Below the pieces are notes generated by a model. It was not told the DNA's origin, ran no database searches, and was given only the letters and a program-made list of their open reading frames with translations. 6,443 nt of DNA, from assembly GCA_041628225.1 (NCBI GenBank), contig JBFKPQ010000136.1:1-6443 (forward strand). Reading direction: 5' to 3'. This DNA comes from JBFKPQ01 sp041628225 (GTDB lineage Bacteria > Actinomycetota > Acidimicrobiia > Spongiisociales > JAENVV01). The position numbers and the translations under genes are program-made. Position 1 is the stretch's first letter; the number at the start of each line of letters is the position of its first letter. Below are positions 1-6,150 of the stretch, piece after piece.

Positions 1-2081
1 CTCGGCTTGGCTGCCTGTTGTCGGGGGCTGGTGGCGCCGTACCAGGCGGCGCCGGAGATCGTCAGCCGGCGTCGGGAGCGCGTCGCTCCGACATAGGCGA
101 TTCTCCATTCCTGATCGAGCGCGTGGACGCGCAGAATGTCGCTCCGCTCATCTTCGTCCATGTCGGCGGTGATCGGCGGAAGCGTGGCCCGATCGAGCCG
201 AAGCTCATAGGGGACGAGGTGTGGGTGTCGGTACGGGTCGTCGAACGATCGTCCGGTGACGGGGAAGTTCCGTGCGTAGGCCGCCGGCAGAAACACGGCG
301 TCCCATTCGAGGCCTTTGGCGCGATGGATGGTCAGGAGCGCCACGGCATCCTCTCCCGACAACCGGGCCGTGTCCAACTCCTCGGTCTGGTCCTCGGCGA
401 GCAGTCTCAGGTGGCCGACGAACGCGGCGAGCGAAGGTCTTCCTTCCAGAGGGCTCCACTCCTCGGCCAGGTCGAGGAATCGGTAGACGTTCAGTCGAGC
501 GGACAGCCGAGCTGCATCGGACATCGCTTCGATCTCCGGCCACGCGTCGGTCTCGGCCAGGATCCGTCTCGTGAGTTCCACGAGGCTCACGCCTTGGGCA
601 GCCTCGAGCAATGTCAGATAGGTGGTCCGGAATCGATTCAGCGCTTCGTACGCTCGGTCCGTCAGCCGGTCACGCACCTCTTCCAGCCCGTCGAGGGCCT
701 CGCCGAGGCTGCGAGGCACCGAGTCCTCGGCGTCGGCATTCGGTGACGCCCAGTCGGACAATGGTTTCAGGTCTCCGAGTCCGAGCCGGTATTGGGCACC
801 CATGAGCAGTCGAACGAGCGCTGGGGAATCGGCCGGATCGTCGAGCATCCGCAGCCAGGCCCACAGGTCGGCGACCTCTGGGATCTCCAGCAGGCCGCCG
901 AGGTTGGCGACCTCGACGGGTACGCCCCGAACCTCCAGCGCGGCTCGCACCGTCTCGATGTCCTTGTTCTTGCGGAACAGCACCGCCATCTCACGCCATG
1001 GCGTTCCCGTCTCGTGGAGTTCGACGATCTCGTCGGCGATGAAGTCTGCCTCGTCGAGTGCTGTCCCGAGCCAGCGAGTCATGACCTCACCGGGTTCGGC
1101 CCCGGGCAGAGCTCGGAGCCGTGCCCCGGGCCCGGTGCCGTCGATCTCCTGTTGGATGAGGCCGGCGAAGTCCAGGATGGACTGACCGGAGCGGCGGTTC
1201 ACCGTGAGAGGCAGCGTCGGTGCAGGTCGGCCGTCGGCGGTCGGGAAATGCTCCGGGAACCGTTCGAAATTCTGGAGCGATGCACCTCGCCACTCGTAGA
1301 TGGTCTGGTCGGCGTCGCCGACCGCCATGACCGGAAAGCCGCTTCCGAAGAGGTTGCGAAGAAGCTCGCGCTGGGCAGGGTTGGTGTCTTGATACTCGTC
1401 CAGCAGCACGGCCTCGTAACGTCGGCGGATGCGCTCGGCGAAGTCCGGGTAGTGGGTCACGAGTTCGTGGGCCTTGGCGATCAGGTCTCCGAAATCGATC
1501 ACGCCGAGGCGGCGCTTCTCGGCCTCGTAGCCGGACACGATGGCGGCGTATTCGAGGCGTTTGGCCCACACCTCGTCGGGCTCGGTCGGTGCCGCCTCGG
1601 TGAGACGGTTCAGGTCGGTCAGATTGTCCGCCAGGGCTGCGGCCAGCTGGATGGCCCGATCGAGGTGCCCCGACCACGTCAGGTCGAGATGTTCGAACGT
1701 GCCGGTGAGCGAATCGTGGAAGATCTGGCGTGAGAACGTGGGGGTGACGAGGTCCGTGGACCGCTCGACACCGACGAGCGGACCGAACTCGTGCAGGACA
1801 TGTGCCGCGAACCCGTGGTACGTGTGGATCTCGGCATCACGGCCTGGTTCGCTGATCGACTCGGTCGCCTGCCGCACCCGGGCGGCCAGCTCCTCGGCCG
1901 CCTTGTTCGTGAAGGTCAGACCCAAGATGCGTTCCGGGTCGATGCCCGCCTCGACGAGGGCGGCGATCCGTTGGGCTACGGTCGTGGTCTTACCCGTGCC
2001 CGCTCCTGCCGCCACCCGCAGGGGCGTCAGCGGGGCGTCGATGATGGCGGCCTGCTCGGGACTGGGGTGGAAGGCGGTCAT
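1..2081 (-). CDS. adnB: AdnB-like UvrD-family DNA helicase subunit (3' end beyond window)
   Basis: Superfamily 1A helicase, read without a stop for 693 codons from ATG at 2081 until it leaves the window. Visible motifs: Q-motif region with Q10; Walker A 25-33 (AGAGTGKTT, K31); Ia 53-65; Ib around H86-H89; motif II DEYQD 228-232; motif III 254-267 (GDADQTIYEWRGA) with Q259; motif IV with NRRS 295-298, where many UvrD proteins have NYRS; motif V 584-594 (TIHRAKGLEWD); motif VI 660-670 with R668. The motor looks complete. In mycobacteria AdnB is the main motor, tracking 3' to 5' on one strand during double-strand-break resection, and carries a C-terminal nuclease. The window ends shortly after motif VI, so the nuclease is not visible. 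Full AdnB proteins are about 1,000-1,100 residues, so roughly a third is missing. The ATGA overlap with the AdnA-type gene upstream is the main reason for choosing AdnB over a generic UvrD/PcrA. Confidence 0.85.
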   Translation of the reverse strand, partial: MTAFHPSPEQAAIIDAPLTPLRVAAGAGTGKTTTVAQRIAALVEAGIDPERILGLTFTNKAAEELAARVRQATESISEPGRDAEIHTYHGFAAHVLHEFGPLVGVERSTDLVTPTFSRQIFHDSLTGTFEHLDLTWSGHLDRAIQLAAALADNLTDLNRLTEAAPTEPDEVWAKRLEYAAIVSGYEAEKRRLGVIDFGDLIAKAHELVTHYPDFAERIRRRYEAVLLDEYQDTNPAQRELLRNLFGSGFPVMAVGDADQTIYEWRGASLQNFERFPEHFPTADGRPAPTLPLTVNRRSGQSILDFAGLIQQEIDGTGPGARLRALPGAEPGEVMTRWLGTALDEADFIADEIVELHETGTPWREMAVLFRKNKDIETVRAALEVRGVPVEVANLGGLLEIPEVADLWAWLRMLDDPADSPALVRLLMGAQYRLGLGDLKPLSDWASPNADAEDSVPRSLGEALDGLEEVRDRLTDRAYEALNRFRTTYLTLLEAAQGVSLVELTRRILAETDAWPEIEAMSDAARLSARLNVYRFLDLAEEWSPLEGRPSLAAFVGHLRLLAEDQTEELDTARLSGEDAVALLTIHRAKGLEWDAVFLPAAYARNFPVTGRSFDDPYRHPHLVPYELRLDRATLPPITADMDEDERSDILRVHALDQEWRIAYVGATRSRRRLTISGAAWYGATSPRQQAAKP

Positions 2082-5026
2082 CGGACGAACGCCTCCTGGC
2101 CTTCGGGCCAGAGCGGGCACACCCATCGGAAGGCGCACCGCTCGCAGCCTTTTCCGAGGCGAGGCGTCCAGTCCTCGGAGGCGATACCCGATGCGATGTC
2201 CCGCATCGTGTCCAGCACGTCGTCGACTCGATCGGTGTCGAGGGCAAACCACTTGGTCTTGTTCTTGGACAACGGATACCAGAACTCGGCTTCCGCGCAT
2301 TCGCCGAGCTCTTGGACGCTCGGATCCTGGCGGGCGGCTGCCAGATAGAACGCCAGCTGTATCGATTCGGCCGCTTCCTTGATGGCCGGAGAAGAGGACG
2401 ACGTCTTGTAGTCGACGATGCGCAGGGTTCCATCGGCGGTCCGTTCGATCCGGTCGGCTCGTCCGCGCCACGGCACCCCGCCGATCTCGAGGTGCAGATC
2501 GTGTTCGAGGAGGACGGCTTCGGCCCCCGGCCGGATCCAGTTGTCATAGAGATCGACGAGCAGTTTGACGGCGCGCCGATACCAGGCACGCCGGCGGGTG
2601 CCGGCGTCGAAGTCGTAGTCATCGAAGCGCGCGCCGAGTTCCTCGAGCGCGTCGTCGATCGTGGAGCGGCGATCGCCTCGGGCGATGGCCGCCCGTTCGG
2701 CGTACTCCAACACATCGTGGATCAGGCTGCCGAACGTCGCGTAGCGGCCGAACTCGGCGCCCATCCGGAGTCGCCGCTCGAACGCATACCGGCGGGGGCA
2801 GGCGTCGTAGGCCGTGGCCTGGGACGGCGACAGGGTGAGCGGTTGGTCGACGATGCCCTGGTCGGAGCCCTGTTCGCGCACCATCGAAAACCAGGTCGGG
2901 TCACGCAGTGACCCCGCCGCGAGCACGCCGGCCGCCGCGAGGCGCCGTCCGGCGGGCGCGGTGGCATCGGCGAGCAGTCGGCGCAGGAACGCCTCGGCTT
3001 CCAGCGGTGTCACGGGCTCTCGCTCGTCGACGTCGGGGAGGCCCGGCTCGGCACGTCCGAGGGCGTTGAGAAAGCGACTCGGTCGGCGTTCTGCCTCGTC
3101 GATTCCTGCCTTGGTGGCCGTCCACACGACCCGGCGCGCCGCTCGGGTGGTGGCGGTGTAGGCCAGGCGGCGTTCCTCGTCGAGCCGCAGCCGGGCCGCC
3201 TCGGCCGGGTCGGCGGGTTGGTGGCGTGACAGCAGGCGCGGTTCCAGCAGAGAACGGCCTCGGCGGAGATCGGGAAAGACGCCTTCCACCGCGTCGGCGA
3301 TGAAGACCACATCGAACTCCAGTCCCTTCGACTGGTGCAGCGTCGTGAGGGTGATCTGGTCGACCGAACCCGACCGGTACGAGAGGAGGGGCGTCGCTTC
3401 GAAGTCGTCTTCGTCGGCGAGCTTCACGTAGCCGGCCAGGTGGAGGCTCGGATCGCGGTCGCGCTGGCGCCCTAGAGCCTGCGATAGCGACGACCAGGCC
3501 CGCCGGTCATCGTCGCGGGACGGATCGCCGACGATGTCGACGAACTGCGGCAAGGCGGTCCACAGATGCCAGAACCCGTCGGCGGCGGGTCGGTCGACCG
3601 CCCAGGCCGGGTCAGCGAGCAGGTCCGCAAGAGCCTCGGCTCGCGGCAAGTGATCACGCAGGAGGTTCGACCAGGGTTCGCCGGTGCGGCGTCGTTGACG
3701 GGTCAGTTCACGCTCCTGTCCGAGCGGGAGCCCGAACAGCGGGCCGAGCAACAGGCGCCGCATGATCCGGTCGAGTTCTGCCTGGCCGCCCGGATTGTCG
3801 CCACCCGGGCCTTCCAGGATGGATGCCCTGGCGATGTCGAAGACGATGCGGACGGCGGGGTGGTCGGCCAGCCGTGAGTCCGGAGAGTCGTGGGGAATGC
3901 CGCGCCGGCCGAGCGCCCGCGACAGTTCCGGCAGGAAGCGGCGTTTCGAGCGCACGAGCACCGCGATGTTCCGATAGGGGATGTCTTCGAGGAGGTGGAG
4001 CCGTTCGACTTCGGCGGCGATCCACTCCGCCTCTTGGGACTGCTGGTGGAACACGTACCGCTCGAGCCGGCCATCGCCCGGGGCGGGCGTCACGTCGGGA
4101 GCATCGTCGTGTCCGGCGACGAGCGCCATGGCGCCGTCGAGGATGGCCGCCGGGACACGGAAACTCTGGGTCAGTTCGAAGCGCCGCGCCGGAGCGAAGC
4201 GCGTGCCGAACTCGGCGACGTTGCCGAGTTCGGCTCCTCGGAAGGAGAAGATCGACTGCAGGGGATCGGCGACACCCGTGAGGTTCCCGATGCTCAGCAG
4301 CTCCAGGAGCCGCGCCTGGGCGGCCGTCGTGTCCTGGTACTCGTCGACGAGGATGTACCGGAAGGTCTGGAGTGAACTCCGGACCGAGTCTTGTGCGAGT
4401 GCGTCGATGGCAGCGGACTGGAGGGTGCCGTAATCGATCCGGTCGCGCTCGGCGAGGACGGCGAGATAGCGAGCTCGAAACCGGTCTAATCCCCGCCAAT
4501 CGCCGCGTGTGGTCACGCGCACCGTCAGTTCCGCGGCCGTGAGCAGATGTTCCTGACTTCGCAGCAGGAAGTCAGCTACCTCTTCGGCGAACGTCTGCGT
4601 CGTGAGCAGGGGAGCGAACGCGCGCGGCCACCTGCTCGGATCCTCGGAGGCGAGCAACTCGGCTACGAGGGCGACCTGTTCCGGCCCCGTCAGCAGCTCC
4701 GGCATGGAGGTCCAGCCGAGGCCGACGGCGCCGTGCGCCTCGAGCATCCGGTAGGCGAGCGAGTGGAACGTACTGGCGTGCAGGCCCGACGTGGTCGTCT
4801 GGACGCGCTGGTCGATGTGGCGTCGCAACCGCGATGCGCCCCGTCGTGAGAACGTGAGCACCAGCACCTCGGCCGGTGGTATGCCGCGTTCGTCGATCAG
4901 GTGCGCGACACGCTGCGCGATGAAGGTGGTCTTGCCGGTCCCCGGACCTGCAACCCACAACTGATGTCCGTCCGTGTCGGCGACCGCCTCAGGCCAGTCG
5001 GCCGGCGATATGCGTGTCGTCGTCAC
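2078..5026 (-). CDS. adnA: AdnA-like helicase-nuclease subunit with iron-sulfur PD-(D/E)XK domain
   Basis: A complete 982-residue protein, slightly shorter than mycobacterial AdnA (about 1,050). The N-terminal UvrD-like motor has Walker A 27-34 (GPGTGKTT, K32), Ia 54-71, DEYQD 228-232, motif III 251-266 with Q257 (A253 where the usual motif has G), motif IV R290, motif V 561-572 (TTLHQSKGLEFD) and motif VI with R628. The C-terminal RecB/AddB-type nuclease has H770 (GSLIH), D858 (GRADRIE), D872-Y-K874 and Q890/Y894. Four cysteines, C743 and C961-x2-C964-x5-C970, fit the 4Fe-4S clamp of AddB and AdnA. In mycobacterial AdnAB this subunit cuts the 5' strand and its iron-sulfur subdomain sits at the strand fork; the same role is inferred here. 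The GTG at 5026 is the only ATG or GTG in frame before Walker A (TTG at codon 23 is too late), so this start is forced, yet no Shine-Dalgarno precedes it. Overlaps adnB by 4 bases. Confidence 0.92.
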   Translation of the reverse strand: MTTTRISPADWPEAVADTDGHQLWVAGPGTGKTTFIAQRVAHLIDERGIPPAEVLVLTFSRRGASRLRRHIDQRVQTTTSGLHASTFHSLAYRMLEAHGAVGLGWTSMPELLTGPEQVALVAELLASEDPSRWPRAFAPLLTTQTFAEEVADFLLRSQEHLLTAAELTVRVTTRGDWRGLDRFRARYLAVLAERDRIDYGTLQSAAIDALAQDSVRSSLQTFRYILVDEYQDTTAAQARLLELLSIGNLTGVADPLQSIFSFRGAELGNVAEFGTRFAPARRFELTQSFRVPAAILDGAMALVAGHDDAPDVTPAPGDGRLERYVFHQQSQEAEWIAAEVERLHLLEDIPYRNIAVLVRSKRRFLPELSRALGRRGIPHDSPDSRLADHPAVRIVFDIARASILEGPGGDNPGGQAELDRIMRRLLLGPLFGLPLGQERELTRQRRRTGEPWSNLLRDHLPRAEALADLLADPAWAVDRPAADGFWHLWTALPQFVDIVGDPSRDDDRRAWSSLSQALGRQRDRDPSLHLAGYVKLADEDDFEATPLLSYRSGSVDQITLTTLHQSKGLEFDVVFIADAVEGVFPDLRRGRSLLEPRLLSRHQPADPAEAARLRLDEERRLAYTATTRAARRVVWTATKAGIDEAERRPSRFLNALGRAEPGLPDVDEREPVTPLEAEAFLRRLLADATAPAGRRLAAAGVLAAGSLRDPTWFSMVREQGSDQGIVDQPLTLSPSQATAYDACPRRYAFERRLRMGAEFGRYATFGSLIHDVLEYAERAAIARGDRRSTIDDALEELGARFDDYDFDAGTRRRAWYRRAVKLLVDLYDNWIRPGAEAVLLEHDLHLEIGGVPWRGRADRIERTADGTLRIVDYKTSSSSPAIKEAAESIQLAFYLAAARQDPSVQELGECAEAEFWYPLSKNKTKWFALDTDRVDDVLDTMRDIASGIASEDWTPRLGKGCERCAFRWVCPLWPEGQEAFVR
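2092..2097 (-). promoter_or_regulatory. Ribosome binding site of adnB, inside the adnA 3' end
   Basis: The minus strand reads AGGAGG, a perfect Shine-Dalgarno core, with 10 bases between it and the ATG at 2081. It lies in the codons for Q977 and E978 of AdnA. Together with the ATGA overlap it fixes the adnB start and points to translation coupled to adnA. Confidence 0.8.
4205..4234. repeat. Perfect 12-bp inverted repeat with 6-base loop inside adnA
   Basis: The arms 4205-4216 (GCCGAACTCGGC) and 4223-4234 (GCCGAGTTCGGC) are exact reverse complements around GACGTT. The arms are also near-identical as direct repeats (10 of 12), because each is nearly palindromic. In AdnA they encode residues 265-274 (AELGNVAEFG), just after helicase motif III. 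The transcript could form a stable hairpin. No T-run follows on the coding strand, so it is not a classical terminator. Confidence 0.75.
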
Positions 5027-5039
5027 GTCGAAGCCGTGG

Positions 5040-5147
5040 TCACGCCGCTTGTGCCTCCGGAACGGGGCTGCAGAAACCGCACGCGCTTTCTGGCACGACG
5101 ACCTCGGTGAACTCGATGCCCGCTTCGATGAGTGTCAATTCGATCAT
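5040..5147 (-). CDS. Possible 35-residue small protein or leader ORF upstream of adnA
   Basis: A short frame fills most of the interval between the Bax inhibitor gene and adnA. It starts at ATG 5147, 34 bases after the upstream stop, and its TGA ends 13 bases before the adnA GTG. The peptide is acidic in its first half and carries a CGFC (CxxC) near the end (residues 23-30 read SACGFCSP). Third codon positions are mostly G or C, as in the neighbouring genes. No Shine-Dalgarno is visible; the start would have to be leaderless, and a TANNNT element (TACCGT, 5154-5159) lies at the right distance. I do not recognise the peptide. It may be a real small protein, a leader whose translation helps ribosomes reach the weak adnA start, or chance. 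The same frame can be opened from an ATG at 5267, but that overlaps the preceding gene by 86 bases and is less likely. Confidence 0.35.
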   Translation of the reverse strand: MIELTLIEAGIEFTEVVVPESACGFCSPVPEAQAA

Positions 5148-5153
5148 GTCGCA

Positions 5154-5159
5154 ACGGTA
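5154..5159 (-). promoter_or_regulatory. Candidate -10 element for the adnA-adnB transcription unit
   Basis: The minus strand reads TACCGT, fitting the actinobacterial TANNNT consensus, with 6 bases between it and the A of ATG 5147. That is the spacing expected for a leaderless start at that ATG. A weak -35-like CTGACG lies 20 bases upstream of it, which is longer than usual. The 155-base gap before adnA, against 39 and 42 bases between the genes upstream, also favours a promoter here. A six-base match in G+C-rich DNA is weak evidence. Confidence 0.25.
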
Positions 5160-5181
5160 TCGCTGCCGTGTGACATATTCG

Positions 5182-5877
5182 TCAGCGGCGGCTTCCCAGG
5201 AACAAACGGAGGACATACCAGAACATGAGCGCCGCCGATGCGAACAGGTCCAGCGCCGCGCCCACATGCCGGTCGGTGGGGTAGTGGTGCAGCACCTTCG
5301 ACGTGTCGTACAGGATGGACGCTCCTGCGAACACGATCATGGCGATGGAGAAAGCGTTCCCGAGTTGGAACCCGAACAAGACCGAGGCGACGATGAGCGC
5401 CAAGGCGCCGAAGCCGATCCACAACAGCGCTCCGCGCATGAACGAGAAGTCTTTGCGCGTTGCGAACACGATGGCGGTCAGCACCGCAAAGCCGGCCAGG
5501 GTGACCGAGGCGGCCGACGAGATCACCCCGTCGGCGTACTCGTTGGCGATCCAGAGCAACGGGGCGAAGATGACGGCTTCGGCGACGATGTAGCCGGCCA
5601 TGGCTGCCCACTGCGTGGCCTGTGACTCCGCGAAGGTGAAACGCCGCGCGATCGACGCCACGATGATGAACCCGCCGAGGAACAGCAGCCAGTTGGTGTT
5701 CAGGGCAAAGGCGGTGATGGCATCGGCAATTCCGGACGCGAACAGGAAATACTCGACGACGACGAACGCCACGACCGCACCGAAGAGCGTCCGGTAGGTC
5801 TTGGCGAGAAAGGCGGCCCGCTCCTCGACCGAGGCGCGAGCGGCGACCGTCGGCAAGGCGGGTGGCTGTTCGTACAT
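5182..5877 (-). CDS. Bax inhibitor-1/YccA family integral membrane protein
   Basis: A 231-residue protein with a soluble N-terminus of about 28 residues and seven hydrophobic helices at roughly 29-51, 61-77, 87-109, 118-139, 147-167, 174-193 and 205-226. This is the usual size and topology of the BI-1/YccA/YetJ family in the cytoplasmic membrane. Family signs are the ILYDT stretch at the end of helix 6 (D191) and an aspartate in helix 7 (D210, ALDLF), which may correspond to the aspartate pair that gates calcium leak in Bacillus YetJ; that assignment is by position only. Bacterial members have been linked to calcium leak and, for YccA, to inhibition of the FtsH protease; which applies here is unknown. 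The ATG at 5877 is supported by GGGAG eight bases upstream. The gene follows the zinc-ribbon gene after 42 bases, so the two may share a transcript. No strong terminator hairpin follows its stop. Confidence 0.9.
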   Translation of the reverse strand: MYEQPPALPTVAARASVEERAAFLAKTYRTLFGAVVAFVVVEYFLFASGIADAITAFALNTNWLLFLGGFIIVASIARRFTFAESQATQWAAMAGYIVAEAVIFAPLLWIANEYADGVISSAASVTLAGFAVLTAIVFATRKDFSFMRGALLWIGFGALALIVASVLFGFQLGNAFSIAMIVFAGASILYDTSKVLHHYPTDRHVGAALDLFASAALMFWYVLRLFLGSRR

Positions 5878-5885
5878 GGCATCTA

Positions 5886-5890
5886 CTCCC
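5886..5890 (-). promoter_or_regulatory. Ribosome binding site of the Bax inhibitor-1 family gene
   Basis: The minus strand reads GGGAG with eight bases before the ATG at 5877. It selects this ATG over the out-of-frame ATG five bases upstream at 5882. Confidence 0.7.
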
Positions 5891-5919
5891 GTCGTGTGCG
5901 GCCCGGATGCTAAACCGGC

Positions 5920-6111
5920 TCAGCCGACGAGGACGACCCCGCAGGCCTGGCAGGCGGCGGGCTCGATGCCGTGTGCGCCGAGGTCGAGCGTCGCGCCCGT
6001 CATCGGTGCCCGACAGGCCGGGCAAGCGATCGCAGGTCCCGTGAACTCGGCGAGAACATCGATGCCGAGTGGATCGAGCCACACCGTCATGTCTGTGAGC
6101 GTGGATTCCAT
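5920..6111 (-). CDS. Small two-CxxC (zinc-ribbon-like) protein, function unknown
   Basis: A 63-residue protein with C30-P-A-C33 and C54-Q-A-C57, a spacing typical of a small zinc ribbon with two knuckles. The CxxC pairs are separated by a glycine-rich turn, and the N-terminal third (residues 9-23) is mostly hydrophobic or acidic with no transmembrane helix. Zinc binding is inferred from the cysteines; the function is not known. It could be a nucleic-acid or protein interaction module. The ATG at 6111 has no clear Shine-Dalgarno. An in-frame ATG at codon 8 (6090) is an alternative start and would still keep both CxxC pairs. The gene lies 39 bases after the preceding gene and 42 bases before the Bax inhibitor gene, on the same strand, so co-transcription with the latter is plausible. 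Confidence 0.65.
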   Translation of the reverse strand: MESTLTDMTVWLDPLGIDVLAEFTGPAIACPACRAPMTGATLDLGAHGIEPAACQACGVVLVG

Positions 6112-6118
6112 GTCGCCG

Positions 6119-6124
6119 AGCGTA
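6119..6124 (-). promoter_or_regulatory. Candidate -10 element before the zinc-ribbon gene
   Basis: The minus strand reads TACGCT (TANNNT) with 7 bases before the ATG at 6111, a spacing compatible with a leaderless transcript. No -35 match is convincing. It is noted mainly because the bases up to the ATG resemble those before the small frame at 5147. Confidence 0.2.
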
Positions 6125-6150
6125 CCGGCGCGCCCCGACAGATTCGGTGA

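Noticed and set aside
18..746. Open frame of 242 codons on the plus strand at the left edge
   Set aside because: Antisense to adnB, whose minus-strand frame (motifs V and VI included) runs through to the window edge.
792..1733. Open frame of 313 codons on the plus strand
   Set aside because: It lies antisense to the helicase motifs of adnB, which read cleanly on the minus strand. The predicted protein has no recognisable motif; long antisense frames are common in G+C-rich genes.
1540..2382. Open frame of 280 codons on the plus strand across the adnA/adnB junction
   Set aside because: Its sequence is serine- and arginine-rich with no motifs and is antisense to two well-supported genes.
2588..2607. 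Inverted repeat with 8-bp arms and a 4-base loop (ACGCCGGC / GCCGGCGT) in adnA
   Set aside because: A real match, but about one such repeat is expected by chance in a G+C-rich window of this size, and it lies in ordinary codons (around residues 807-814).
4553..4575. Inverted repeat with 8-bp arms (CTGACTTC / GAAGTCAG) and 7-base loop in adnA, overlapping a second 6-bp one (TTCCTG / CAGGAA)
   Set aside because: The length is close to chance expectation and no regulatory context is visible inside the coding sequence.
5148..5181. Possible terminator after the Bax inhibitor gene
   Set aside because: Only a 4-bp TGAC/GTCA pairing and a CGCTG/CAGCG pair are present, with no T-run. Not enough to call a terminator.
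5907..5912. TAGCAT as a -10 element for the Bax inhibitor gene
   Set aside because: It fits TANNNT, but there is no -35 match, and the 42-base gap is equally compatible with read-through from the gene upstream.
5144..6082. Open frame of 312 codons on the minus strand in another frame
   Set aside because: An arginine- and histidine-rich shadow of the Bax inhibitor and zinc-ribbon genes. The seven-helix protein in the neighbouring frame and its ribosome binding site are far more convincing.
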